Shown one piece after another: positions 25,982 to 34,924 of a stretch of DNA of 34,924 nucleotides; within the stretch, counting starts at the first letter, position 1; every line of letters begins with the position of its first letter. Under the pieces are notes generated by a model, which was not told the origin of the DNA, made no database searches, and saw only the letters and a program-made list of their open reading frames with translations. Position numbers and translations under genes: made by a program. The stretch is from Flavobacteriaceae bacterium (GTDB taxonomy: Bacteria > Bacteroidota > Bacteroidia > UKL13-3): NCBI GenBank assembly GCA_025363675.1, contig JANYDJ010000040.1, positions 1-34,924 on the forward strand. Reading direction: 5' to 3'.

Positions 25982-28215
25982 TGCACTAATGTTATTTTGC
26001 GGCTTATTACACCATTTGTTGTTTGAACCCTACAAATATACACACCATTCGTTTGATCTGATAAATCAATTTGAGTTTCAAAATGTTGCTGGTCACCACT
26101 TCTTTTTGTAACAGACTTTACTATTTTGCCACTCATATCTAATATATCTATTTTTACATCTCCTTTTTCCTTTAAGCCAAAAGTTAGAGTAAAAACACCA
26201 TTGGTTGGATTCGGATATAAGGCAATCATATCATCATTAACAGTAGCACTCATAACATCAGTTTGGGATGGATTGTCTGTATATGCTGTGAGAGCAAATG
26301 TTGTAGAGCCATTTAAATCGCTTGGGTACCAATAATCAACTATAGGGCCAAGTGGATAACATGAAGTGAAATGATATACATATCCAAATATTGTTGCTGT
26401 AGTTTGATTGAAGCTTGTGATTGCAGCATCTCTGTCCGACATTAGATTAGGATTAGCCCCTGACCAAGTATTTGTGCCAGCAGCATGGGGCCATACATCA
26501 AGCACAACTCTTCCTGTAGGTTGAGCGATATTAATCACAGTGCTTATCTTATACATAGTTGCAGTGTAATAACCAGCCGCAAGATTTTGGTACCCCTCAT
26601 TTAGATTGACTGTCATAGCTCCTATGGTTGTATAGTTTGAACTATTTGATACTGTTTTGGTATAATGCTTTAGCTGATAACGAGGTAAGACCATTCTGTT
26701 TAAAGTTCGGCCTGCATTTACTTTTCCGTAGCCTGTCTTACTATCATAGGCAACCGCAACGTTTATTCTGTCACAATTTTTCTCCATCATATGTTCGATG
26801 TCTTCTGGCCAAAGAGAATTTGGAGCAAAGGAATTATTGTTTATATAACTCACCATTAAAGCCGAGACACCAGAAACATGTGCAGTAGCAGTAGATGTTC
26901 CATCGTTGCCATCGTTATATAATACATTCGAGCCAGCATTTAAATATTGATATAATAGCCCTACACCAGGAGCAGCAAAATCGATATTATAGTTGTAGTT
27001 TGAAAAACTAGCCCATTGGCCATTTTCATCGGATGCGGCAGTTTTTAAAATCCAATCATCTTTAAAGCTCGAGGGGTATTGTGGACGTGAAACACCATCG
27101 TTTCCTGAAGCTGCTGCCATGCTTACTCCATTCTCATAACAAAATCTATATCCATTTTTCAATGTTTTTGATGTTGTGTTTCCTCCGAAACTAAAATTCA
27201 TGACATGTAATCCATAACCATAGTTTGTGTTACTATTAAAAGAAGTTGCACCTTCTATTAGTGCATCTGCTAACTCCTTGTCTGAAATATCAACATCGCC
27301 CTGTTTTGAAACTTTCATTGCATATAATGAAACGCCGGGATTTGAAGAAGTATTATTACCTCCTGCAATACCAGCCATGCCCGTTGTATTATTTCGTTTT
27401 GCACCAATGATACTTGCCATGTGAGTCCCGTGTCCAAATATATCAAGTTCTCTGTCTGTATCAATATCAGTCCCAAATGCATAGTTATAACCACCTTTTA
27501 TTCGTGAAGTTGCATATGAAGAATCATTAGTACTATCATTAAAATCATAATGATCCCAATTTATGCCAGTATCATATACTCCTACTCTCACATTGTCCTT
27601 GCCAGTGCTAATATTCCAAGCAGAATCCATATTGATGTGAGCGTGTAAATAAGTTGAATTAGGTATCATACTTGCTTGTGCATTTATTGTTACAAAACTG
27701 TCATTAGGGATGCTATATAAAGTATATATATTATTTGTTTGTGCAAACTCTATCCACGGATAAAATTTATTTAGGCTGTCTATAGCTGGCAAATAATCTA
27801 TGCCCGTAGCACCATAATCCCAGTCAATTAAAAATGTTGACCAGAACTGTGGAATTCTTATAGTATCCCCTGTTCTAGTTATAGAAATGGTGTCATTAGT
27901 CGAAAGTCGTGTATATACTTTGTGAGTCGCAAGACTTCCTATATCGGAATTATAAAAAGCATTTGTGTCAAGAAAGACCAAAATATTTGAATCAATAAAA
28001 TCTGATAACATCCCAGATTGGAAAGAAGAATTGTTTACCGCAGCAATGTTTACCAAGGATGGTTTGAATTTCACAATAATTTGATTTTTCCACCACAGTG
28101 GAACACCTGCTGAATCATAAACAATACTGTCAGATGGAGCTGATTGACATATTGCATTATTGCTAATGCAAAAAAGAAATAAGATGCTAAATACAATAAA
28201 AATTTGTTTTTTCAT
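25978..28215 (-). CDS. Secreted subtilisin-like (S8) serine protease with T9SS type A sorting domain
   Basis: 745 residues. Signal peptide 1-24 (MKKQIFIVFSILFLFCISNN ... CQ), a prodomain to about residue 200, then the protease with D215 (VGVYDTGINWDH), H262 (GHGTHMASIIGAKR) and S441 (DGTSTATAHVSG); AAASGNDG holds the oxyanion Asn. A beta-rich region (about 500-660) precedes the T9SS type A domain (IALYPNPTNGVF ... KITLVH). The stop overlaps the next gene's TTG start. Unlike the other S8 protein in this window it has an ordinary signal peptide and a longer middle region. It heads a three-gene unit and may be regulated by the leader structures at 28404-28505. Confidence 0.9.
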   Translation of the reverse strand: MKKQIFIVFSILFLFCISNNAICQSAPSDSIVYDSAGVPLWWKNQIIVKFKPSLVNIAAVNNSSFQSGMLSDFIDSNILVFLDTNAFYNSDIGSLATHKVYTRLSTNDTISITRTGDTIRIPQFWSTFLIDWDYGATGIDYLPAIDSLNKFYPWIEFAQTNNIYTLYSIPNDSFVTINAQASMIPNSTYLHAHINMDSAWNISTGKDNVRVGVYDTGINWDHYDFNDSTNDSSYATSRIKGGYNYAFGTDIDTDRELDIFGHGTHMASIIGAKRNNTTGMAGIAGGNNTSSNPGVSLYAMKVSKQGDVDISDKELADALIEGATSFNSNTNYGYGLHVMNFSFGGNTTSKTLKNGYRFCYENGVSMAAASGNDGVSRPQYPSSFKDDWILKTAASDENGQWASFSNYNYNIDFAAPGVGLLYQYLNAGSNVLYNDGNDGTSTATAHVSGVSALMVSYINNNSFAPNSLWPEDIEHMMEKNCDRINVAVAYDSKTGYGKVNAGRTLNRMVLPRYQLKHYTKTVSNSSNYTTIGAMTVNLNEGYQNLAAGYYTATMYKISTVINIAQPTGRVVLDVWPHAAGTNTWSGANPNLMSDRDAAITSFNQTTATIFGYVYHFTSCYPLGPIVDYWYPSDLNGSTTFALTAYTDNPSQTDVMSATVNDDMIALYPNPTNGVFTLTFGLKEKGDVKIDILDMSGKIVKSVTKRSGDQQHFETQIDLSDQTNGVYICRVQTTNGVISRKITLVH

Positions 28216-28403
28216 TTTAGATGTTTTTAAAGTTAGTATTATAGATATATTATTAACTAAGCCAAAACCCCAATAACAAAATGGTTAAAATGCTTTTCAA
28301 TTATCAGAAAAATTTGATAGTCGAATGTTTGTTTGTTTTCCTGTCTGTTTCTTATTTTAAGCTGTGTTAATTATAGTTATATTAATTCACACAACTTTTA
28401 GTA

Positions 28404-28505
28404 TAAAAAAAGAGGTGTGAACTCCCCTTCGCCTCCCGCTATAGCAGGTACTGGAATACCCATAAATGAAAGAATTGAAGAAAAGAACACACCCCTGACG
28501 GGGTG
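28404..28505 (-). promoter_or_regulatory. Candidate structured leader with terminator-like and competing hairpins
   Basis: Read on the minus strand, CACCCC (28505-28500) can pair with GGGGTG (28495-28490), and part of that right strand (GGTGTG, 28493-28488) can instead pair with CACACC (28419-28414), which is followed at once by TC and seven T (28411-28405). The pairings exclude each other, as in attenuators. Between them a stem CCTGC-TATA-GCGGG forms only with a U-G wobble on the minus strand, which suggests the minus strand is the transcribed one. It lies about 190 nt before the protease start codon. The 68-nt loop of the outer stem is long for a terminator, so a repeat remnant is also possible. 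Confidence 0.3.
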
Positions 28506-28650
28506 CATCCGTTTCAACAAAAAGTCATTTATTGCAAATTTCCAGTTTAGCTACAGACCGTTTTGTTTAAAAAGAATGCTATATAATATAATTTTTTTTT
28601 TCTATGACAATTGAAGGTGTCAAAAAGCAAACCACCAAATAAATTTTAAA

Positions 28651-28693
28651 AACTAGGTAAATCACTAGTAAGCTACTAGTGATTTACCTAGTT
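28651..28693. terminator. Perfect 20-bp inverted repeat with 3-nt loop after rsmE
   Basis: AACTAGGTAAATCACTAGTA (28651-28670) is exactly inverted at 28674-28693. In the rsmE direction it is followed by TTTAAAATTTATTT, so it can act as the operon's terminator. The stem is much longer than an intrinsic terminator needs and holds the palindrome ACTAGT twice, so it may also be a repeat or a protein-binding site. Confidence 0.5.
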
Positions 28694-28757
28694 CCAATTT
28701 TTAGACAATAATAATTAGTTTTCAAGACAGCCATCTTTGCAGACCCACTATCGAGGA

Positions 28758-29453
28758 CTAGTTTCCCAAATCCCACACTGCTGCCAAAGCCATAGCTGCG
28801 GTTTCGGTACGCAATATTTGTTTCGAAATTAATAGGGGCTCAAAGCCTTTTGAAACAGCCAAGCTTATCTCATTTTCACTAAAATCTCCTTCAGGACCAA
28901 TTAAAATAGTGGCCGATTTTTTTGTATCGAGTTTTATATACTCTGTAGCTTCGCAATAAGCTATTATTTTATCGCCAATTAATTCTTGATTTATATATTT
29001 TTCAAAAGAAATAACGCCCTCTATTTGTGGCAACCAAGGTCGTTTGCATTGTTTTATGGCGGCAACAGCAATCTTTTGCATACGTTCTAAATTAAGCTTG
29101 TTACGCTCCGTACGATTGCATTCTATAAATGTAATTTTTGCAACACCCAGCTCTGTTAGTTTTTCTAACATCCACTCCATACGTTCGTTGGTTTTTAAAA
29201 CCGATATACCTATTTCCAAATTGTTGCTGGGAGGCGTATGATATTTAACCTTGTGTAAAATTACTTGGGTGTGCTTGTCGTGAACTGTATCTATTCTTCC
29301 TTCTGCCACCCAACCCTTGCCGTTGAGAACTATAATACTTTCCTCTTTTTTTATACGCAATACTTTAGCACCATGCCACGATTCTTCTGGGTTGAGCGTA
29401 ATAACACTTCCTTGTTCAAATTCAAAAATATCTGGCGTATAAAAAGCAATCAT
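28758..29453 (-). CDS. rsmE: 16S rRNA (uracil(1498)-N(3))-methyltransferase
   Basis: 231 residues, SPOUT-class methyltransferase that methylates N3 of U1498 in 16S rRNA using SAM. Signatures: an N-terminal PUA-like domain (residues 1-70), EKLTELGVAKITFIECNRTERN, the SAM-binding knot ILIGPEGDFSENEI, and ILRTETAAMALAAVWDLG at the C-terminus. It starts 7 nt after the stop of the SCO gene and ends before the palindrome at 28651-28693. Confidence 0.96.
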   Translation of the reverse strand: MIAFYTPDIFEFEQGSVITLNPEESWHGAKVLRIKKEESIIVLNGKGWVAEGRIDTVHDKHTQVILHKVKYHTPPSNNLEIGISVLKTNERMEWMLEKLTELGVAKITFIECNRTERNKLNLERMQKIAVAAIKQCKRPWLPQIEGVISFEKYINQELIGDKIIAYCEATEYIKLDTKKSATILIGPEGDFSENEISLAVSKGFEPLLISKQILRTETAAMALAAVWDLGN

Positions 29454-29460
29454 TATAATA

Positions 29461-30075
29461 TTAATCTCTTAATAGCATTTTGGCATCTTCTATTAACTTA
29501 TATACTTTTTTTGGATCTGTGCCATCATAAGCATCGCCACGAAGATGACCTTGTTTATCGACCAACATAAACATTTGAGTATGCAGAAAATAATCTTTTG
29601 TTTTCACTGCTTGGGGAGTTGCCAATAAATAACTTTCAGCCGCAGTATTGTATAACTTTTCTTTTGGGCCAGTTAGAAATATCCAGTTTTTACTGGCGTG
29701 GTGTGCATCGGCATAAGCTTTAAGTTGTGCGGCTGAATCTACCTCTGGGTCAACGGTGTGCGATAATATCATAAAATCATTCCTATCTTTAAAAGCCGAA
29801 TCTACTTTCATCATATTTTTATTCATGGGAACACATATACTTTGGCAGGTAGTGAAAAAATATTCCACAATATATACTTTTCCTTTTACCTCATTTTGTG
29901 TAAAAACTTTTCCATCTTGATTAATAAATGAAAAATCCTTCACTAGATGCCCTGAATTGCCCAAAATAGGAATTTCTCTAACAGGGAAAGTACTATTTTT
30001 TTGCCAGATACTATATAAGAAAAAACCCAAGCAAATTATGGATATTATAATGAGTGCTATTTTTATATTTTTCAT
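29461..30075 (-). CDS. SCO1/SenC-family protein (copper delivery / thioredoxin-like)
   Basis: 204 residues. It has one N-terminal membrane anchor (6-23) and then a thioredoxin fold facing the periplasm. The copper or redox motif is C77-Q-S-I-C81 (EYFFTTCQSICVPM) and the third ligand is H165 (DYFLHTQMFML). Members load CuA of cytochrome c oxidase or act as thiol reductases. No oxidase gene is in the window. It is the first gene of a two-gene unit with rsmE. Confidence 0.92.
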   Translation of the reverse strand: MKNIKIALIIISIICLGFFLYSIWQKNSTFPVREIPILGNSGHLVKDFSFINQDGKVFTQNEVKGKVYIVEYFFTTCQSICVPMNKNMMKVDSAFKDRNDFMILSHTVDPEVDSAAQLKAYADAHHASKNWIFLTGPKEKLYNTAAESYLLATPQAVKTKDYFLHTQMFMLVDKQGHLRGDAYDGTDPKKVYKLIEDAKMLLRD

Positions 30076-30554
30076 TCTATATATTATATTTTTTTGTTGC
30101 CTTGACCGTAGTCGAAGGGTTATATTTTTGTTCCTTTAGGTCGAAACCATTAACCTTGGATTTTAAATTCTGCTTCTGTCATCGGCAATTAAGTTTGTTT
30201 ATTATGACGAGACAAATATAAGGAAATAAGCTGATTTAAATATACAAAGGCCGACACTTTCGTCAGCCTATATACATTTTGAAAACAAACTTAAACCTTT
30301 TGATCAAGAAAAAATCTTGGTCGGAGCAAATATATGAACTTAGTTTATAGAATCCCTCTGAAATTTATTGTCCTTAAAATGCAACCATTAGTCTATTTTT
30401 GAGGTCTATTGGATAACGAAAAAAATATTTGTTAATTATTTGATTTTTTGAGCGTTTATTTGACGGATAAAATTAAAATTATATAGACAACTCAAAAAAT
30501 TACTCTACTTTTATTAAAAGTGGCATCTTAAGAACAAGTTTTTTAATCTTACTG
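30076..30554. other. Intergenic region between SCO (-) and the large T9SS gene (+)
   Basis: About 480 bp, very AT-rich. It contains TAnnTTTG-type motifs on the minus strand (TATATTTG at 30220-30213 and 30334-30327) but no well-spaced TTTG, and an 8-bp hairpin with one G-U pair (AGGCCGAC / GTCAGCCT near 30248-30269). The segment GACCGTAGTCGAAGGG near 30103-30118 resembles fragments of repeats seen in Bacteroidota. The last 78 nt (30477-30554) are open in the frame of the large gene and encode its likely signal peptide without a usual start codon. Confidence 0.5.
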
Positions 30555-32705
30555 TTGTACTCAAATGTACTCTATTCTCAAAAGAGAGATTGGGCTTTGT
30601 TTAATAATTCAGCTGGTACAATTGGTGTCAATGATTTTATTTTTAGAGGCACATATACCAAACCTGATGTAAAGAACCCTAATATTTACTCAAAAACAAT
30701 AAACCCTAATGCTACTTTGACAGGATTTAATACATACAATAATGACAACGGAACAGAAGTAGTTAGTTTAGTTTCTACGACTTGGGGTACTGATATATAT
30801 ATAAAGTCACAACTCCTTACAACAGTATCAGGATTTGATGATGAGGTTGGAATTATTCCAATACCTTCAAACCCTGATGTTTCCAATTTAATAATAGGTG
30901 ATAAAATATACAAATTAGATATTTCTACAAGTACCTTATCAAACCCTATTGATTTAATATATCAATTACCAACTTTTCCACCAAGTGCGGCAGTTAATTT
31001 CTATTCATATGAAGGGGGTTTTTGTTCTTCAGCTCCAGATCCCAATAGCGGTACTTACAAAGTATATACAGTGCAATGTAATTATTGTCTTCCCTCACAA
31101 GGTTATAACACTTCGGCATACTATAACTTAATTGAAACTATAATTGATTACAATAATTTTACTATTAGTTCAGATAATATAGTTAAAACTTTTGAAATAG
31201 GAACACTAACATTTGCAAATGGAGTAACAACAGGTTTTAGCAATAAAACATACTCCGAAATGGAATATTTAAGTGGTAGAGTAGCTTGGGGAGAAAATTC
31301 GAATATTCATACAATGGATTTAGCTACTAGTACCTATAAAAAATACAATGCATCATATAGAATAACAGGATTAGAATTCAATCCTCGTGATCCCAAAGAA
31401 CTTTGGATAAGTTACACTAATATAGGATTAGCAAAATGGGATGTTGTAAATTCGAATAGCCCTACAAATATGAGCTACACTTCAGATTATTGCTATTCAC
31501 AAATAGAAGCTGGAGCAAATGGAGATATGTATATGATGAGTCTGAGTTCTGGAAACTTAAGAGGGTATACCACTCAAATATTTAGCTATAACACACAGCA
31601 ACAGTACACAAATGTGGTGAATAATATGGCTACCCTTGGATTTGCGTCTATGGGCGGGTGTTATAGTTTACCTGAACAAATAGATGGATGGGATTATAAA
31701 ATTATAACAAGCCAATCGGTTACAAGTGCAACCATTACTCAAGTACCATTATTATGCAATGACTTTACTTTAACGGTCTCGCCAGCAAATGTTTCTGGAT
31801 TTAAATGTTATTATGATGCTGACTGCAAATTGCTTGCTGGGGCATTTATTGGAAGGAATGGAACTGTAACAGCTTATAGAAGTTTTCCTTCAATATGGGT
31901 TAAGTACATGGATTACGATAATAATAGTGAAGGAACTAATAAAATTAAAATAGATTTAATAAATACGAGTAGTACTTTTGATATAGAAGCCCATTATAAC
32001 ATTAGCTCCTATTCGGCTACTTCTAATGATGAATCATGGGATTGTCTGGGCAACACAGTTACATATGACAACAGAACAAATTATTACCTTAATAATAATA
32101 CTGCAAACCATCCTCAATCAGCTACCTATTTGTGGGATTTAGGAAATGATAAAACAAGTACTGCTTTTAACCCACAGGCTAATACCTACTCTTTACCCGG
32201 AGCCTTTGATATTACTTTAATAGCAACAGATAATTATGGGTGTAAAGATATCTCAATAAAAAAACTTCACATTGATAAAAACACATTAAAGCAACTTCCC
32301 GATATGTGTAGCAATGATAATATAGATTTTGAAGAACGAAAAATTGGAACTCCACTTGGAGGATCTTATTATATCGATTATGTGCCTGTTACTAATAACT
32401 ATACAATTGCAGATGCATTAAGTAATCAAAACTATAATCCACATATACTCCAATACGATGTCTGTGGAACAACCACCTCTACTACTTTTAATATAAACCA
32501 AGCCCCTGCTGCTGCTAATTTTACAAGCCCCACGGGAAGCCCTGTGGACTTATGTTGGGGAACCTCTGTCACACTAACAAATACAGCGAACGATGCCAGA
32601 TGGTTTAGCATTTCCAATTTAAGTCCTTTGCAAGTACACTCCACTTTAAATGGACACACAACAAATAATTTCACAAATCTTCCAAATACACAATACCATC
32701 CCTGA
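30555..32705 (+). CDS. Very large T9SS cargo protein with PKD domain, 5' part (frameshifted gene)
   Basis: 716 codons from a TTG at 30555. The true N-terminus probably lies upstream: the frame is open from 30477 and encodes GILRTSFLILLLYSNVLYSQ, a good signal peptide, but has no ATG, GTG or TTG before it (ATT at 30513 is the best placed codon). The first 400 residues are beta-strand-rich with repeated aromatic and Asn/Ser turns. A PKD domain (TYLWDLGNDKTS ... GAFDITLIATDNYGCKD) lies near residues 525-575. The frame stops at 32703-32705. Dropping one C of CCC at 32700-32702 would join it to the continuation at 32692-34924. Probably one gene with an inactivating indel or a sequence error. Confidence 0.75.
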   Translation: MYSNVLYSQKRDWALFNNSAGTIGVNDFIFRGTYTKPDVKNPNIYSKTINPNATLTGFNTYNNDNGTEVVSLVSTTWGTDIYIKSQLLTTVSGFDDEVGIIPIPSNPDVSNLIIGDKIYKLDISTSTLSNPIDLIYQLPTFPPSAAVNFYSYEGGFCSSAPDPNSGTYKVYTVQCNYCLPSQGYNTSAYYNLIETIIDYNNFTISSDNIVKTFEIGTLTFANGVTTGFSNKTYSEMEYLSGRVAWGENSNIHTMDLATSTYKKYNASYRITGLEFNPRDPKELWISYTNIGLAKWDVVNSNSPTNMSYTSDYCYSQIEAGANGDMYMMSLSSGNLRGYTTQIFSYNTQQQYTNVVNNMATLGFASMGGCYSLPEQIDGWDYKIITSQSVTSATITQVPLLCNDFTLTVSPANVSGFKCYYDADCKLLAGAFIGRNGTVTAYRSFPSIWVKYMDYDNNSEGTNKIKIDLINTSSTFDIEAHYNISSYSATSNDESWDCLGNTVTYDNRTNYYLNNNTANHPQSATYLWDLGNDKTSTAFNPQANTYSLPGAFDITLIATDNYGCKDISIKKLHIDKNTLKQLPDMCSNDNIDFEERKIGTPLGGSYYIDYVPVTNNYTIADALSNQNYNPHILQYDVCGTTTSTTFNINQAPAAANFTSPTGSPVDLCWGTSVTLTNTANDARWFSISNLSPLQVHSTLNGHTTNNFTNLPNTQYHP

Positions 32706-34924
32706 TGAAATTAATTGGACAGTTAGGGATTATGCAAATGGATGCCTTTCAGACCCTTCTCCTACAATCACAATTCGATATAGTGTAACTCCCTATGTAT
32801 ATAATACCAATTATGATATAACAGTTTGTAAGGGAAGCAATGGAAATACTAATTTTTATGCCTGTGAAAATGACCCTACGAAAAACCCTTCATTAGACTG
32901 TGGTTTGGGGAATAGTATTCCAAAACAATGGTATAAAAATGGTGTAGCTATTCAAGGAGCAACAACTACAACCTATACTATTAGTAATAGTACAGCTACA
33001 TCTGCAACTTATTATTATACAACAAAATCTAAATTTGGAGCATGTGAACAACAATCTGCTCACTATACTATTCACGTTCCTGATGTACCTATAGTTACAA
33101 CAACTAATAACGTATTACAAATAGGAGGAAATAGTATACTTAATTTTACCAATGCAGCAGATTTTCAAAGTATTAATTGGTACTATAATGGAAAAGTTAT
33201 TTCTACTTCACCTGTATTGAATGTCACTTTGCCAGGAAAATATACAGCCGAAGGAATTTCATCATCATGTGGAAACTATATTACTGAAGTAATTGTTAGT
33301 TTAAATTGTGGAAATATTATACCACCTAGAACTATTACAGTAAATACAACATATAACACTCCAACTACCCTGTTTGATGTAACAATAAATAATGGGGCTA
33401 CGCTTACAGTAAGTGCAACTACTCTGACTATGCAAAGCTGTGCAAAAATTACAGTTAAAACAGGTGGGAGTTTGGTAATAAATGGCTCAAAACTTATAGG
33501 TTGCAGCGAGTGGGCTGGTATAACAGTTGAGGATGGTGGCACATTAACAATTAATGCTCAGAATGGTAATAATAGCGAAATTAGCGGTGCATATGCGGGG
33601 GTGTATTATAAGAAGATAGCTAATGGAAACGGTACAATAAATGTACAATATTGCGATTTTGGCAACAATACTTCTCATATTATATTGATTGATAAAACTG
33701 TTGGTACTTCTACCTTTTCTAATTGCAATTTTTATTCACTAAACAACAGCCCTACATGCGGGAATATTGCCAATATACCAACTTTGCAAAACTCATCTGT
33801 AAGAAAACAGTTATATATACAGGCTTGCAATAATGTCCATTTCACTCAATCCGTTTTTAGAGGGCAGCCAAACGTTGGAACCGCCTTTAGCAGATACGCG
33901 GTCGAAGGGTATAATCTTACTACCAACAATGCTAATTATAATTTAGAAGTAAAAGAATTTGATTTTAATGGTACTTATACAGAAGCCGTTCATTTGAATA
34001 ATAGTAAAAATATAAATATTGAAGGGCGAGGCAGCATTGATAATATATGGGGGCAAATGGATGCAGCGATACATGCTATTGGGGGCTCAAAAGTAGCTGT
34101 AAAAAACACCCGCATTTCTGACTTTACTACTAACCCACCCCCTATTACTCCGCCTATTACTAACGGAATCTTATTTGACCAAACAGATGAATGTACAATA
34201 AATAATTGCAAGTTCCATTATTGTACTAATGGAATTCAATATTATAATACCCACTCAAATCAAGCAACTACAAATATTACAGAAAATGTGTTTTTTAGTA
34301 ATCAGTTTGGCTTAGTGATGGCTTCAAATAGTTACCCTTATACTTGTGGTAATGTTTGTAACAATACAAATACAAATGTTATAGCAGTAAATATTGGCTG
34401 TAATAATTTTTTACATAACAATATAGGAATCTATGGATGCGGTAAATTAAACGAAATAGGTGATTTTAACCACGAGTCAGGCAATATAATGATTTGGAGT
34501 ACTAGTAGCAACAATAATATCGATTGGGATTTTTTATGGGATGATCTAGCAGGTAATAATTCTCAAGAAAAAATAAATTTACTACCAGGAGCTGGAAATA
34601 GTAATTTTTATTTGATTAACAATACAAATCACAACACTCTTCTTGGAACATATCCGATGAATTCTACTCAAAATTTTTCTCTAACTGGATTTAAAGGTCA
34701 AACAAATTCAAACGGAGCTCTTTGCACTAGAAATGCTTCGAGACCATTTGCCCCCAATATTGCCAAAGACGAAGAAGAATCACAAAAATATAAAGTGGTT
34801 ATATTCCCTAATCCATATACAAATTTATTTAATATAAATATTACATCGGATGAACCGTTAGAATTGTATTCTATTGAAATATATGATATTTTAGGAAATA
34901 TTGTCAAAAAAACTCAAATACAAG
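32692..34924 (+). CDS. Very large T9SS cargo protein, 3' part: Ig-like, beta-helix, type A sorting domain (continues past window)
   Basis: About 744 codons in the +1 frame relative to the 5' part, open to the right edge. The start given is where the frame becomes open, not a start codon; the first in-frame ATG is near 33430. It opens with PDEINWTVRDYANGCLSD and Ig-like segments (KQWYKNGVAIQGAT; INWYYNGKVIST). A parallel beta-helix follows (LTMQSCAKITVKTGGS, GCSEWAGITVEDGGTLTI, NITENVFFSNQFGLVMAS), and then the beginning of a T9SS type A sorting domain (VVIFPNPYTNLFNINITSD ... IYDILGNIVKKT). The order of elements parallels the gene at 1956-4301, suggesting paralogues. Surface adhesin or matrix protein is likely; no catalytic site seen. 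Confidence 0.75.

Larger units (their letters stand above)
28216..28757. other. Intergenic region upstream of the protease operon
   Basis: 542 bp on the 5' side of the protease gene and the 3' side of rsmE. It contains a GC-richer segment with competing hairpins (28404-28505) and a perfect palindrome (28651-28693), both listed separately. A plus-strand frame of 65 codons (28417-28614) overlaps the GC-rich block but has no recognisable protein features and is not called. I did not find a full-consensus promoter for the protease gene. Confidence 0.6.

Noticed and set aside
28417-28614. Possible 65-residue plus-strand gene
   Set aside because: It lies across the palindrome-rich GC island, has no recognised domain or upstream promoter, and reads like translated repeat DNA.
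33893-33911. Shared GTCGAAGGGT string between 30110 and 33902 as a repeat
   Set aside because: Only about ten bases match, and the second copy is in ordinary coding sequence; chance is sufficient.
1-34924. CRISPR array, tRNA or rRNA genes, prophage or defence island
   Set aside because: No regularly spaced repeats, cloverleaf-like sequences, rRNA segments, or phage or nuclease gene sets were found on either strand.

Overview
The window is a stretch of an AT-rich Bacteroidota (Bacteroidetes) chromosome. Evidence: four secreted proteins of the type IX secretion (T9SS) kind, three of them with recognisable type A C-terminal sorting domains; Bacteroidota-type promoters (TTTG, about 19 nt, TAnnTTTG); a MoaC-MoaB fusion; and dispersed palindromic repeats of a style common in this phylum. 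No rRNA, tRNA, CRISPR array or phage module was seen. The genus cannot be fixed from the sequence.

Layout. 1-1849 (-): 5' part of a large secreted PKD protein that runs off the left edge. 1956-4301 (-): beta-helix T9SS cargo. 4302-4711: intergenic region with a consensus promoter and terminator that belong to no annotated gene (candidate small RNA). 4712-6595 (-): LTA-synthase-like membrane sulfatase, head to head with a small secreted protein (+). 7297-9293 (-): two-component pair, kinase then OmpR-type regulator. 9450-10166 (-): LOG-family protein, separated from the kinase by a MITE-like palindrome. 10242-12893 (-): pyrB, then an S8 protease whose signal peptide appears to be built from a dispersed repeat. 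13163-15141 (+): a frameshifted lipoprotein and a frameshifted IS256-type insertion sequence with 20-bp terminal inverted repeats. 15417-20647 (-): a tight seven-gene molybdenum cofactor operon (moaA, moeA, tauE-like, moaD, moeB, moaE, moaCB). 20782-22937 (+): two overlapping GT4 glycosyltransferases. 23042-24251: birA and rsfS, divergent. 24309-28215 (-): three overlapping genes, S8 protease, beta-propeller lipoprotein and outer-membrane beta-barrel. 28216-28757: intergenic region with a GC-richer, possibly structured segment and a perfect 20-bp palindrome. 28758-30075 (-): SCO protein and rsmE. 30555-34924 (+): a very large T9SS cargo gene broken by one frameshift and lacking a normal start codon; it runs off the right edge.

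How the genes fit together. The Moco operon covers the route from GTP through cPMP and molybdopterin to Mo insertion (MoaA, MoaC, MoaD/E, MoeB, MoaB-like adenylyltransferase, MoeA); no molybdate transporter, mobA or molybdoenzyme is in view. The protease-propeller-barrel trio is translationally coupled and looks like one cell-envelope unit, with a possible attenuator-like leader upstream. Secreted, adhesin-like and proteolytic T9SS cargo dominates the rest. The most unusual observations are the orphan promoter/terminator pair at 4441-4618, the repeat-derived signal peptide at 11730-11810, and the leader-like structures at 28404-28505.
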